Part shown: positions 30,981 through 40,794 of the stretch, piece after piece
Layout: each line of letters opens with the position of its first letter
How positions within the stretch are numbered: the first letter of the stretch is position 1
Assembly (NCBI RefSeq): GCF_003589595.1
Contig: NW_020653333.1
Location: forward strand, 3,773,309 to 3,837,308
Length of the DNA stretch: 64,000 nucleotides
Source of the DNA: Hyposmocoma kahamanoa
Lineage: Eukaryota > Arthropoda > Insecta > Lepidoptera > Cosmopterigidae
Direction: 5' to 3'
Translations under genes and position numbers: made by a program
Notes under the pieces: generated by a model
Seen by the model: only the letters and a program-made list of their open reading frames with translations
The model's database searches: none
What the model was told of the DNA's origin: nothing

Positions 30981-31076
30981 GAAAGCGAGTTTGAAAGCGA
31001 GTTTGAAAGCGCGTTTGAAAGCGAGTTTGAAAGCGAGTGTGTAAGCGAGGGTGAAAGAGAATGTGGAAGCGAGTGC
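30981..31076 (+). repeat. 12-bp minisatellite, eight in-register units
   Basis: Unit GAAAGCGAGTTT, with perfect copies at 30981, 30993 and 31017 and single- to triple-base variants in the other five, followed by a decaying GACTGCGGCTGC stretch. A minus-strand Arg/Phe/Thr-rich frame over it is an artefact of the repeat. Confidence 0.9.
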
Positions 31077-31719
31077 GACTGCGGCTGCGACTGCGAGTAT
31101 GTGTGATTGTGTTTGTCATGGCAAGCGTGGCAATCAGAAGATAAATTGCGTGCAGTGATATCCCATCTGGTACCACCCTCGCGTCCCGCGTATAATGAGG
31201 TTTGAATTAAATTTATTTTCGAATAATGTATAATTTTGTTTAATAATTATAATATGACATAACGAGGAAACTCGTTTGTCCGTAAAGGTTCACTGAATGT
31301 TCACGAGAGTGTTAAAAACGTGCGTGGAAATAATTAAAAGTTATTAAATAACGAACGAAATTTAAACGAGAGCGTGGTTCAGTAAATTCACACTGAATGG
31401 TTCTTTAATTATTTCAAATATGCGCAATAAGCTGATATGAATTATAGATTATATAAACTTTTAATTATGTAGTGCGACATTCATACTAATATTATAAATT
31501 GCCCCGGCGGAAACGTCACGCGTAGACGTGTCAGCCCCTGAACGTGCATACGCCGCTGTAGCTGCTTGTACCAGCCCACCCGCTACTTCGAAACTCGAGA
31601 GGCGGCTAAGAGTAAAAGTAATCCCCGTGTGCCTGTCTCCGAAGTTGCAAAACCACAGAGGCAGACGAATCAATGCGACTAGGACGGCTTCATAACAGTG
31701 GTGAAGAGTGAAGAGTTCG
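31077..31719. other. Unassigned; possible upstream part of an ORF1 remnant
   Basis: Bases 31495-31690 are GC-richer and can be read in segments as an Ala/Thr/Arg-rich peptide, possibly more of the degenerate ORF1 that becomes readable at 31720. Not provable by eye. Confidence 0.35.
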
Positions 31720-31985
31720 GTAACACCGACGACGCTGCTGTACCTGTCGCGACTACATTACTCCACGAAGTCTAAGGAGATAGTGGAGTACATCAAGCTA
31801 AAAGCCTAATACACCCTGAGGGTCGAGCGGTAGGAGTCCCGCCACAGCGTAAATTTTAATACGTTTGTGGTGAAGAAAGAGTTTTGGCCGTAGGCTGTCA
31901 TATTTCGGCGATTCCGAGGCCGGTTACCTGATACACGATTGACACCAGATTGCCACACGTCGCCGACAAGTGCAATACATGTAGT
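31720..31985 (+). pseudogene. LINE ORF1 C-terminal domain remnant
   Basis: One frame carries VTPTTLLYLSRLHYSTKSKE, IVEYIKLKA, a stop, YTLRVER, a stop, SRHSVNFNTFVVKKEFWP, a stop, and AVIFRRFRGRLPDT. This resembles the RRM-like C-terminal domain of lepidopteran LINE ORF1s (compare FRRFVDFRR in the ORF1 at 4629-5843). Three in-frame stops and a missing stretch before EFWP show decay, but no frameshift. Confidence 0.65.
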
Positions 31986-32006
31986 TTAGTTGTTTAGTTT
32001 ATTTTA

Positions 32007-32636
32007 TTGTTGTACTATATTGTATGTATATTAGTCCTTAAGGTATATGACATAAACTCAGGGCTCATTTATGAATGCCATCAATCACTCATGGAGGTAT
32101 GTATACAAAACCACTTAACTCTACAGTGGATTAAAGGACACAGCGGCTCACGTGGCAATGACGCAGCAGATGAACTAGCCAGAAAAGGGTCGGTGACGGA
32201 CGCTGTAGGATCAGAACCCATAGTGTCCCTCCCCTACCAATGGTCCAGAACAACTATACACAAAGGTACAAAAACTTCACATAATAATACATGGACCACC
32301 CTTACGGTTTGTAGACAGGCGAGGGAAGCACTCCCAATGCTCAATGCCAGTCTATCACGAATATTAATTAAACTCAACAGGCAAGAGCTTCGCACTCCAA
32401 CTACCGCCCTAACAGGTCATGGTCCATACAATAAACACCTTTTCAATTTAGGTATCACAGACAGCCCTCTATGCAGAGCGTGCATGGAGGGGGAGGAAAC
32501 GGCTGCGCACATCCTACTACAGTGCTCCGGCGTGGCTAACTACAGGGCAAAGTACCTTGGTATGCCAAGGTCGCTCCCCGAAGTCTTCAGCAAACCGAGG
32601 AGGCTGCTGAGATTCCTGGAGGAGCTTGGGTGACAC
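32007..32636 (+). pseudogene. RNase H / C-terminal fragment of LINE ORF2
   Basis: The frame ends at TGA 32634-32636; its first about 14 codons (before 32049) are target-site DNA, not element. The rest begins near LIYECHQSLMEVC and shows the RNase HI block LQWIKGHSGSRGNDAADELA (catalytic-type Asp in GNDAADELA), then a Cys/His cluster CRACMEGEETAAHILLQCSG that is typical of the C-terminus of I-, LOA- and R1-like elements, and ends LLRFLEELG. Endonuclease and RT are missing by 5' truncation. No internal stop codons. Confidence 0.82.
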
Positions 32637-32727
32637 GAGTAGGACCCTGCACCCACCACACGCAAAATAGGCGCCTTGACGTCGAGTTGCGGACACCAGC
32701 CCGTTACACCAAGTACCAAGTACCAAG
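32049..32727 (+). mobile_element. 5'-truncated RNase H-bearing LINE with 17-bp target duplication
   Basis: TAGTCCTTAAGGTATAT occurs at 32032-32048 and 32728-32744, exactly bracketing this segment. The segment ends in three accaagt heptamers (32708-32727), its 3' tail. A 17-bp target duplication and tail repeat fit target-primed insertion. Confidence 0.8.
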
Positions 32728-32897
32728 TAGTCCTTAAGGTATATAATTATATGGGTCATGCGGCCTGAAATAAATGTCCAAATAAATAAATAAAACAAAT
32801 GCGAAAGTAACTCTGTCTGTTACGCTTTCACGCCTAAACCGCTGAACCAAATTTGGCATTTATGAGACTAGTATTTTTATAAAAAGCAATATACATT

Positions 32898-33058
32898 TAT
32901 AATTATTAATACAAAGATCGAACACTCAGAAAAAACACTCAGAAAAAATTCCTTCGATCCGGTCGGATTCGATCGGATTGTATTAATAATTATAACAAAC
33001 TAGTGGAGTCATTTCACAAAAAATAATTGAATATCAATTCAATAAAAATTTAATCAAT
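32898..33058. mobile_element. SINE-2 internal-deletion fold-back
   Basis: Left arm ataattattaatacaaagatcg at 32898 and right arm gtattaataattataacaaactag at about 32980 are inverted around a remnant of the tRNA-like unit. The right outer arm (ataattgaatatcaattc) matches the inverse of 26268. The central A-box part is deleted. Confidence 0.7.
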
Positions 33059-33143
33059 ATACATTTAGTTATTTATCAAAAATATTGACATCAACCCTCG
33101 AGTTTATAGAGATCCTAACAAACTACTTTTTTTTGAAGTACAG

Positions 33144-33748
33144 GGCGCGTTCAAATTAGCCGCTGTTAGTCACGCTCGGTTGCAGTCACGGTTAGTGAGT
33201 TGTACATGTTAATTTTTCAAATTAACCACGATGGATGAAAATGGAATTGAAGAATTTATAGAGAATGTAAAACAACACCCTGCAATATAGGACAGCTATA
33301 ATTATTCCAATCGACTTATTAAAAAGGCATGGGAAAATTTATGTCTCAAATTTATTGACAATTATCAAACTAAAACTACAACAGAAAAAAAACATAGCAA
33401 GTAAGTCACTTAAAATACCTACATGTGACGTGTGTGCCTCAAGAACTTTGATCCCCCTAACTATATATCTTTTGGTTCTGAAAACAAGTGTGAGGAAAAG
33501 TGTTAAACAAACGTAAAAATCCCATAAAAGCCCGTAAATAAGGCGAAAACTATTTACAAATTCGTAAATCGACTTACTAACTATTAGTAACTATTTAATG
33601 GTAATATTACAATGTGCTTTTGCAATTTATTGCGAAATTGAGTCGAAAGATAAAACAACACAAAAAATTTGGTCGCACTTCAGCAGCGCGACTGTAGCGC
33701 GGCCGCCGCGCGGTGCAGCGCTTCAACAGCGGCCAATTTGAACACGCC
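33144..33748 (+). mobile_element. Harbinger-like deletion derivative with MADF exon
   Basis: GGCGCGTTCAAATTAGCCGC (33144) and its inverse ending at 33748 (GGCGTGTTCAAATTGGCCGC on the minus strand) are TIRs of at least 24 bases with two mismatches. Between them sits a fossil MADF exon. PIF/Harbinger elements encode a transposase plus a separate Myb/MADF DNA-binding protein. Here the transposase is gone. The target duplication is unclear, so the superfamily rests on TIR style and the MADF exon. Confidence 0.65.
33231..33400 (+). pseudogene. MADF-domain first exon, one stop codon
   Basis: ATG at 33231 opens MDENGIEEFIENVKQHPAI, a TAG at 33288-33290 where MADF domains have Trp, then DSYNYSNRLIKKAWENLCLK. 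The pattern LIxxVxxxPxLWDxxxxxYxxRxxKxxAWxxI defines the MADF domain. A GTAAGT splice donor follows at 33401-33406, giving a believable exon end. MADF proteins bind DNA; in Harbinger elements the partner helps the transposase bind the ends and enter the nucleus. TGG to TAG is a single-base change. Confidence 0.75.
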
Positions 33749-33752
33749 ATAT

Positions 33753-34360
33753 CCGCTCACGCGATACATGCAGCCGTAGACGCATACCACACCTAGAGAT
33801 GCCGGTGATGATTTTATACCGATTTATCGGATATCGAAGTTATAACAGGTAAAAGAACTAATGTTAATTGCTATTTCGGTAACTACTCTAGCAAACCATA
33901 AAGTTTTTAATGCCTGAGTCTGTCAATTAAAAAAATAAACAACTTCAAAAATACGTCACGACAATCGTGTGTGTTATTGTTTGGGCTGGTGATCTCGGTG
34001 TTTATTTATTGCAAACATACCGTAAGTAGCTTTTTTAAGTTTACCTTGAATATAAATGTTTATAAACTATACTTTAAGGAGTAATTTCATGGTAAACGTT
34101 AGAAACACTCAAACGGAATATTATCATATTTATCTAAGTACCTACACCAAAAATTTCATTAGTGCTTTTTAAGTGCAGGATTTGCGGTGTATTACTGCAT
34201 TTTATTTGAGATGTTTTTGTTGGTAGTACGGAGGGTATTTATTATGCAATGCAGAATAATAATTTTTATTTATAAAAACTTGTATTTAATCTGAATGCTT
34301 TTCTAATTTGTGAAACCAAATAGCCGCCATTTTGCGGTAGGAGGCGCATCGCGTGAGCGG
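33753..34360. mobile_element. PB-N: piggyBac-like MITE, copy 1
   Basis: Inverted ends CCGCTCACGCGAT (33753-33765; 34348-34360). Nearly collinear with copy 2 at 53472-54075, with high identity over about 600 bases. Flanks are atat and ctaa, so the TTAA duplication seen at copy 2 has decayed or was altered here. Non-coding; contains aatagccgccattttgcgg near the right end. Confidence 0.72.
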
Positions 34361-34980
34361 CTAAGATGGAGAATATAACCAAAATTGTTTGTGTGTATGT
34401 GTGTGTTAGAATTTATAACAGAGTACCAAATGATATTAAACACTTGCCTATTAAATTATTTAAAACAAAATTATAAAAAAGAGATTGGACGAACTAGTCG
34501 TGCGCCTGACGCGCGAGGGGCGGCCCCCACACCTCATGTCCTAAAACGCAGGTTCGTGTTCAAATACTTCGACTTAAAGCTAAAGCTTTCAACTGCCATT
34601 TGCCATTCAACCCGTAACCATGGAGCGTGAAATAGTTTGTAGTCTTTACTTATAATAACAAAGTAACAAGACTTCAAAGTTGTCTCTCGCATTACGTTCT
34701 TGACAAAATTACAGAGCTCTCAACACCGTACCACAGTGTCGACGTGGTTTATTACCGCTTTAATGTTCGCATTAATTGTACAAGACGGGGCGCCTTACAG
34801 CGGCTTATGCGAAGTCATATATCATTTGCCATGTAGTTAATAAAGTTTATATATATCGTTGATGCCATTCGTGACGTACATACCGCTCGTACAACGTCGA
34901 GAGCTATCATAATGACGTCTCTCTTGTATGAAAATCGTTCTTCACATATTTCAGCAAACGACAACATAAAATATTATGCC
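34361..34980. other. Unassigned DNA
   Basis: Bases 34485-34515 (gattggacgaactagtcgtgcgcctg) are a short REP-A-like scrap. The rest is unrecognised. Confidence 0.4.
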
Positions 34981-35200
34981 GGGTACTCACTACCGAGCTC
35001 GAGTTACGCCACGAGTCAGCAATCACGTCAACGTCGCCAGTAAGTTTGGCAGTCGCGAGGAGGACGACGGGATGGTAAGGCCTGTTTCGTCGTGAGAAGG
35101 GGGAGGACGTAGGTCCTCCTAGGTGCTTGGGGGGTTCCGGTGCGATATGTCGATCCAGGATCCCTTCCACTAGACCACTCGAGTTGAAAAAAAATAAAAC
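34981..35200. repeat. GAGCTCGAGTT-type repeat, second copy
   Basis: GC-rich for this window. gagtcagcaatcacgtcaac near 35014 resembles inverted 14920-14945, so this may be the same family as the block at 14905-15190. Element ends not found. The minus-strand 118-codon frame spanning 34907-35263 has no recognised domain. Confidence 0.35.
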
Positions 35201-35610
35201 TCGTCCCGTAGCTAACAGTAACAAGGTTCTAGTGTGTACACGTGAAACAGTCTTCAATCGCAAGAATGAGTACCTACCTGGTTATCTTTAAACGCACGCT
35301 TTCCGCTCGCGGAATAACGTACTGTGATTTTTGGTATAGTTGAAGAAATATTATTGGCACCGATGGATAACAAAACGTCCACAGACTTAATAATCTTGGA
35401 CCATCGTACGAGTCATGGGAGAGTTAAATGTTTTGAAATTCTAATTTTGAATTATTTATTTACTCATCAGGTCGTTTTTTAAACTACTACGTACTTTGTA
35501 AAATACCGACTGCCTATTTTTTTCTTATTAATATAATGCGTAAGTGTTTAAACCAGTTGTTTGCATTACACACATGACACGTGCGTTACCAAGACGGCTC
35601 ACTTTTTTAT
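35201..35610. other. Unassigned DNA
   Basis: No features recognised. Confidence 0.4.
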
Positions 35611-35618
35611 CCTATAGT

Positions 35619-35996
35619 CTTAGAATAATAACGCATAGAAACCTAGTTCGCACACGCTAAGTGAGGCAAATTGAAGCGCGCCCAAAGGGCCTACACGAGC
35701 GGGCGGGCCTTCAGTGCTCAAGGTCAACTTGCACCGCGAACAGATCAAGAATTTTAGCTAAAAATGAAGAAATGTGCGGTAGATGAGTGTAAAACTACGC
35801 CAGACAAACATAAAATAGATACTAACATCACATTCCACAAGGAAGTACCGCGTTTCAACTTGTATTTTTATAGAAATATTCACTAAAACCGAAAATTAAC
35901 CTACTACTGAAACTAGCCTACATGAATTTGATTTTTGCCTCACTTGTGACAGTTTGTTTGATATGAAACTATCATTCTATGCGTTATTATTCTAAG
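35619..35996 (+). mobile_element. P-like mini-element: perfect TIRs, 8-bp duplication, THAP start
   Basis: CTTAGAATAATAACGCATAG at 35619 is exactly inverted at the right end (22-bp perfect TIRs, 35619-35640 and 35975-35996). CCTATAGT lies immediately outside on both sides (35611-35618, 35997-36004), a perfect 8-bp target duplication. The interior encodes the beginning of a THAP domain. THAP plus 8-bp duplication is the combination known for the P superfamily. The element is an internal-deletion derivative of 378 bp. Confidence 0.8.
35764..35886 (+). pseudogene. THAP-domain start inside the P-like mini-element
   Basis: A 40-codon frame starting MKKCAVDECKTTPDKHKIDT and continuing NITFHKEVP fits the first half of a C2CH THAP zinc finger: Cys4 and Cys9 spaced CxxxxC, then FHKxP. 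In P transposases the THAP domain lies at the extreme N-terminus and binds the element ends. After about residue 33 the frame leaves the domain and ends at a TAA, consistent with an internal deletion fusing the 5' end of the transposase gene to the right terminus. Confidence 0.68.
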
Positions 35997-36129
35997 CCTA
36001 TAGTACTATATGAAGCGGTAAGACGAATCGGTGCAAATAATTTTTCGTCACCAATAACATAACATGCAACGGTTACAGTTGTAACGTCAACGTTGTACGG
36101 CTTTAGACAACAACATTATTATACAACAT

Positions 36130-36195
36130 CACATTCATTGCTCTGATTCCAAAGTAAGTAACCAAAGCACGTGTGTTATGATCAGGGATCGGAAA
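36130..36195 (-). repeat. SINE-3 3' fragment
   Basis: gctctgattccaaagtaag ... gcacgtgtgttatgatc matches the minus-strand body of the copy at 26796. Confidence 0.55.
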
Positions 36196-36254
36196 AAGTA
36201 GAGTTTTTTTTTGCCTAAACTTCAAGGAATGTAAAACTGAGTTTTTTTTATAAT

Positions 36255-36420
36255 TTCAAGTGACCGACGAACAAGTCGTGTCATGATGGTAATATACACG
36301 CCTGTCCATTACAGTTGCAGTGCAACTCAGAGCACAAATCGCAAAAATCTGAGGGGCACTGCCACTGCGTCTATCACGCTGAGACACAAGTCCCATGTGC
36401 CTGTAATTTCACCAGTTTTG
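36255..36420 (+). repeat. REP-A copy
   Basis: Head aagtgaccgacgaacaagtc to gtgcctgtaatttcaccag, with small deletions. Confidence 0.8.
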
Positions 36421-37955
36421 AGTTTAACCTAATTGTAATACACTTCGCGGAGTGGAGTGACCTGTAATACAAGCATTATTATGCCTATCTCAAGCACTAG
36501 TCTCTCGCAAATAAGGGTTATTGTATATACACATCCGTCAGTCCATATGATCGTTAAAAGTGCGTTCGTCACGTGAAATTCATAAAATAATAAAAACTGC
36601 ATAATAGTACATGGTGTACGGACGGTAAATAAGAAATTACTAACGAGGGTCTATTGGAACAATATATAAATATGGTTCACAACACAACAATCATGAATTT
36701 GGCAAATGGCGGTTTTTGTTTTGTTTTTTAATTCTTCCATAGATTAAAGCAAACACGCACACAGCCATGATGGATTGTAAAAAAAAATTGTAAAGTTTTT
36801 ATACAGAATTTTCTGAATTAAAATCAATTATAAGAAATTCTTAATAATAAGTATTTAAGTAGTATGTGGCTGGTTCGCAATTAAATTTCTGTTTTGATAA
36901 TATTTAAAGCGAATGTTATAATTTTCAATTAAGTAACCTCCTTGCTTGAACTTGAACCTGACCTATGTAAAGATAAAGATAAAGATAAAGATAAATTTAT
37001 TTCAATATTACTTAATCTAATACAATTATAATGAAAACAATGTAATTGAAGATAAAATATTAAAATAAACAGTAATAAACAAAACAAAAAAAATCTAAAT
37101 TATATAAAATAATCATGGTAAAATTAAACATTTTAATCTTAGTACCTAACAGTATGTAAGAAAGTATTGTGCTACAAATACAAAAAAAATCCCTACCGAG
37201 TATGGTTGTAAAGGAAAGAAAAAAGGCCCGTGGGTTTTATTTGCGTTATTATAGTCCAGTTAGTCAAGAGCAAGTGTGATGAAAAACAATTTTTTTAACT
37301 CTACTATGTAAACATAAATACGTTATCATCTTTATAGAATCTGAAACCTCTCCCGAAAAGTTGTAATTTTGCTAATATGGCCTTATTAAACTAAATGTGA
37401 GTAGACAAGTCCCACGTGCCTATAGTCTCGCCAATTAAAATAAGTTGATACAGGAAGTTACATGACTTTTGCGTAATATCAATTACGTAATTATTCTTCC
37501 GTCATTTAACTCATATATCAGTACTGTCGCCAGCAATATGAACCGGTTCATTCATAAATTAACAATGCGCGCGCCGATTCCGACGCCATTGATGCCACAC
37601 CGCAGCCACGCAGCTCAGTGTGCCAAACAGGCGGGCGCATCCGGTCATCGTTTTTTATATTTATATTTTCAAATTCTTGTTATGTCATTGGTATTATTTG
37701 TAATCCCATAACACATGTAAGTCTCACGTAAAATGTGAAACAGTAACACAATGTAGGTATAGTCTGTCTTTTTTGAAGATGGAGTTAAATGACATTTACA
37801 GAATTGCCCGTTTTCATAAAATTTTAAATAGTTATGTAGTTGTTGTCGATAGTTTTATCGACAGATTGTGAGAGAAGATAAAATTTAGCCAAAAGTTACT
37901 GAATTGTGAATATTATAATGTTGTTATGATTTTTAATTACGTTTATAGCCTTTTT
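36421..37955. other. Mostly unassigned AT-rich DNA
   Basis: Holds a (AAAGAT)4-5 run at 36967-36996, probably a LINE tail in minus orientation, a short REP-A scrap at 37390-37440, and a repeat-like segment at 37200-37270 shared with 11230-11310. The frame at 37469-37711 has no domain. Confidence 0.4.
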
Positions 37956-38229
37956 CATTGACTTACAAATAAATGGACGACGGGTCTAATACAAAAACCA
38001 CGAAAAAAATGTCCCAAGTCAACCTATTTAAACGTAGTGACACGTAAAAGCTAAAACGTTGAATTTAAATTGTAATGTCATCGCAGTACTGTCTAATTTT
38101 GCTTGCTTCGCTGTCAGTCGAACAAACGAAGACTAAAGCGTGAATGACGCTCTGTATACGATTTTAACGCCCTATAAGTTCGGACACTTTTTAGCGCGGA
38201 CCCGACGTCCATATAATTGTAAGTCAATG
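37956..38229. mobile_element. hAT-L MITE, copy 1
   Basis: Starts CATTGACTTACAA, ends TTGTAAGTCAATG; TIR similarity extends about 30 bases (tggacgacgggtc versus tggacgtcgggtc). Flanks GCCTTTTT (37948-37955) and ACCTTTTT (38230-38237) are a 7/8 target duplication. Non-coding. Confidence 0.82.
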
Positions 38230-38569
38230 ACCTTTTTATTCTTATTTTGACAGTTGACCTACCAAGTATCCAGATCGATTTTTACTCATATTAATTTTAA
38301 CAAGAATAGTCGGATTTGAATATATCTATATTGAATTCAAATTAAGAACGTTAAAATATGTCTCCTCTTTGTATTTTTCATAAACATAATTCTAAATACA
38401 GTTTATTTATGTATGAACTTACAGAAATTGACAATTTAAATAAACTTGTGATCAATAATTGAACGAATAATGGGTCGAGAATAAAATTATTCAAACAAAA
38501 CAAGTTCGGCTATTTATTTCATAAACGTGACCAATATTCAGTCGATAGTCGATAGAATATTTATCGATT
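38230..38569. other. Unassigned AT-rich DNA
   Basis: No features recognised. Confidence 0.4.
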
Positions 38570-39605
38570 GCAATCACTAGCGGCGCGCAAGCGGGCAACA
38601 CTTTTGCACAATGAACTGTCATTTTACTCCGTGTTCAAAAAAGACATACAGGACAATGATAATGCCGCCGATATAAATAGAATCTTTGTCCTGCAGAAAC
38701 GTGCGGTTAGGGTAATTTACAATATGAGCCCCAGAGTGTCTTTGAGAGATAAGTTTAAAGAGATTAACATTCTTACACTAGCGTCACAGCACATTTATAA
38801 ATGTAATTTATGTTAAGAAGAATAGTCATTTCTTCATGAAAAATGGTGGCAGACAAAATATTAATACGAGAAATAAAAATAAACCGCCTATTCTTGACAG
38901 TCGTCTTCATAAAGTCACTAATTCATTTAAGGGGCAATGTATACGCTTCTATAGCAAGATTCCGGTTGATATACAACATTTGACTTTCTCGAGGTTTATT
39001 ATTAGGTGTTTTACATCTTCTGCGTACGTGGATGATAAAAATCCGTAGTAGTGACCCGTTTAGTCTCGATGTACGATGTTTGAAATAAATATTGTAAATC
39101 ATAGTTTCCCAAAGTGGTTTCTACTGCCATCCAGTTGGCGCTGAAGAGTCCTTATGTGTGCTCCTGGGTAGGAGGAGTCTTGGAAGCAATTGGGGGGGTT
39201 GATTCGGGTCTTGGGGTGCTACCGTATTTGAAAAAAAAAACCCTGAATTATCATGTAAACTAATACAAAAGTATATATAAAGTTTTTTCCTCGTGATTTT
39301 TTGTATTAAGTTATTATAAAAAATTCGTAAGTATTTTCAATTATTTTTTGTGGTGGTCGGCGTTGAATTTTTTTTATCTTGCTTAAGTGTCCGGTAAGCC
39401 AAAACGTTTGGGAACCTACGTTGTAAATGATGAATGATGAATTGTGTACAAATGTTTATTTGTAAAAAGCAACCCCATGAGTTTCTTGCGCATTCAACTC
39501 AGGAGAATCTGCCTTACAAATGGGCAGTAGAGTTTAATTCGACGACTACTTGTGTGTGAAGACGACTTCAAGTGTAATTTGCGTACCTATGAAACAAAAA
39601 TATTT
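38570..39605 (+). pseudogene. LINE-F reverse transcriptase C-terminus and 3' UTR
   Basis: Readable blocks: RIFVLQKRAVRVIYNMSPRV and KFKEINILTLASQHIY (to about 38815), then after a frame change KPPILDSRLHKVTNSFKGQC, IRFYSKIPVDIQHLTFSRF and SSAYVDDKNP ending at TAG 39046. The 3' UTR is interrupted by a hAT-like MITE at 39100-39420 and resumes at 39429 to about 39605. Related to LINE-E but clearly diverged. Other 3' ends of the family lie at 47408-47700 (minus) and 51029-51295. Confidence 0.8.
39100..39420. mobile_element. hAT-type MITE in LINE-F 3' UTR, 8-bp duplication
   Basis: TTGTAAAT lies on both sides (39092-39099, 39421-39428). Ends CATAGTTTCCCAAA and, inverted, CGTAGGTTCCCAAA are TIRs of about 14 bases with two mismatches; 'GGTTCCCAAA' is a classic hAT terminus. 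The LINE-F 3' UTR continues normally on the other side. Confidence 0.78.
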
Positions 39606-39699
39606 TTTTACTTCAGTGTGCTTTCTTAACTGCAATTCGAGGAATCCTAAACAATAGGAAACACAATGAAACTGTCTGTAACAAATTTTCAGCGAAAAA

Positions 39700-39915
39700 C
39701 AAGCCGACTTCAAAAGATTACTTATCGGCTTTTTTCCATTTTCATGGGATCACCACATGAGATTCTGACTTCTTGGTGACAATGGGACTACCACGAGAGT
39801 GCACTCTTTCAAATAATAAAAGAATCATTAAAATCGGTCTACAATTGACGGAGAAATCGGAAAACACACGTACAGCTGAGTGTATGACCTTCTTTTTTTG
39901 AAGTCGGTTAAAAAT
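39700..39915 (-). repeat. REP-B diverged copy
   Basis: Ends in ttctttttttgaagtcggtt and contains aatcattaaaatcggtct, as in REP-B; the distal part is replaced by a shorter aagccgacttcaaaag segment. Confidence 0.65.
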
Positions 39916-40171
39916 AATTTATTACATTTGACCAACTTCTGCTATCTCAATTGTTTTCTTCCGATACAATAAAATAATCCTTACAATAATCCAAGAACAG
40001 AAGAAAAGACAAAGAGAGTTCCAGACTGGGACGGTATAGGGAAATCCAGAACTAAACGAAATATATGGAAACTGCCGGAGGAACCATCTAGTCTTTTTTG
40101 TGAAAGGAAATTTTGGTATAGTCAATTTTTTTTTATGCGTAAGCCTATCCATAATAAAGAATAATATTGAG

Positions 40172-40386
40172 TATTTAATAATAATAACGCATACACTCAA
40201 CATAGCCCGCACTAGGGAAACCCTGTGTCGCGGGTGCCATGGACACACACATAGACAACCACAAATTACACCCAAACTCACGAGAGAAATAATTATAGGC
40301 CATACTACTATTTCTCCCGGCCCGGGAATCGAACCTGGGACCTCTGCTTGGCAGCTCGGTATGGTAACCGTTCGGCCACGGAGGAA
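40172..40386 (-). mobile_element. SINE-1 copy, minus
   Basis: On the minus strand: cctccgtggccgaacgg head, GGTTCGATTCC B-box, then the body to gtgcgggctatgttgag. Full-length head. Target duplication not resolved. Confidence 0.85.
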
Positions 40387-40683
40387 GTTAAAATGTATAT
40401 AGACTCAGATTCTTTTCAGGATTTTGTCCTATCGGAATAAAAACGGGACAGCTGAAGTTGGTCAAATTTAATAAAATGTTTTTACAGACAGTTTCCTTGT
40501 ATCACCAAGAATTTGCGATCATATATCTGATTTTATGTTTATCCAGCCCATAAAAGTCTACGGATAGACGTAAGTCTGTCTAGAAAAGAAAGATTTGACA
40601 AAAGGATTGACGACTCCACGATCACAAATAAGCCGTAGTCTAATCCACAAAGAGATACGACTACACAAACTTATCTGATAACA
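40387..40683. other. Unassigned DNA
   Basis: No features recognised. Confidence 0.4.
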
Positions 40684-40794
40684 TCTAAATCGCGTATATT
40701 TGTTTTTTCAACCACACCAACGCTTCGGGCCCTTTAAAGGTCCTGTGGTTACGACTGACTGATATGGTCAAGTAATCAATAATATTAGACTTGG

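Larger units (their letters stand above)
31720..32795 (+). mobile_element. ORF1-plus-3'UTR LINE remnant without ORF2
   Basis: After setting aside the RNase H fragment inserted at 32049-32727, the ORF1 end (stop near 31985) is followed within 50 bases by a 3' UTR containing atgggtcatgcggcctgaaa and an aataaataaataaaa end near 32795. No ORF2 sequence lies between. This is either a large internal deletion or a non-autonomous ORF1-only element. Confidence 0.5.

Noticed and set aside
30981..31076. CRISPR-like array
   Set aside because: Units are contiguous with no unique spacers, and the genome is eukaryotic.
30901..31176. Arg/Phe/Thr-repeat ORF on the minus strand
   Set aside because: Produced by the 12-bp minisatellite.
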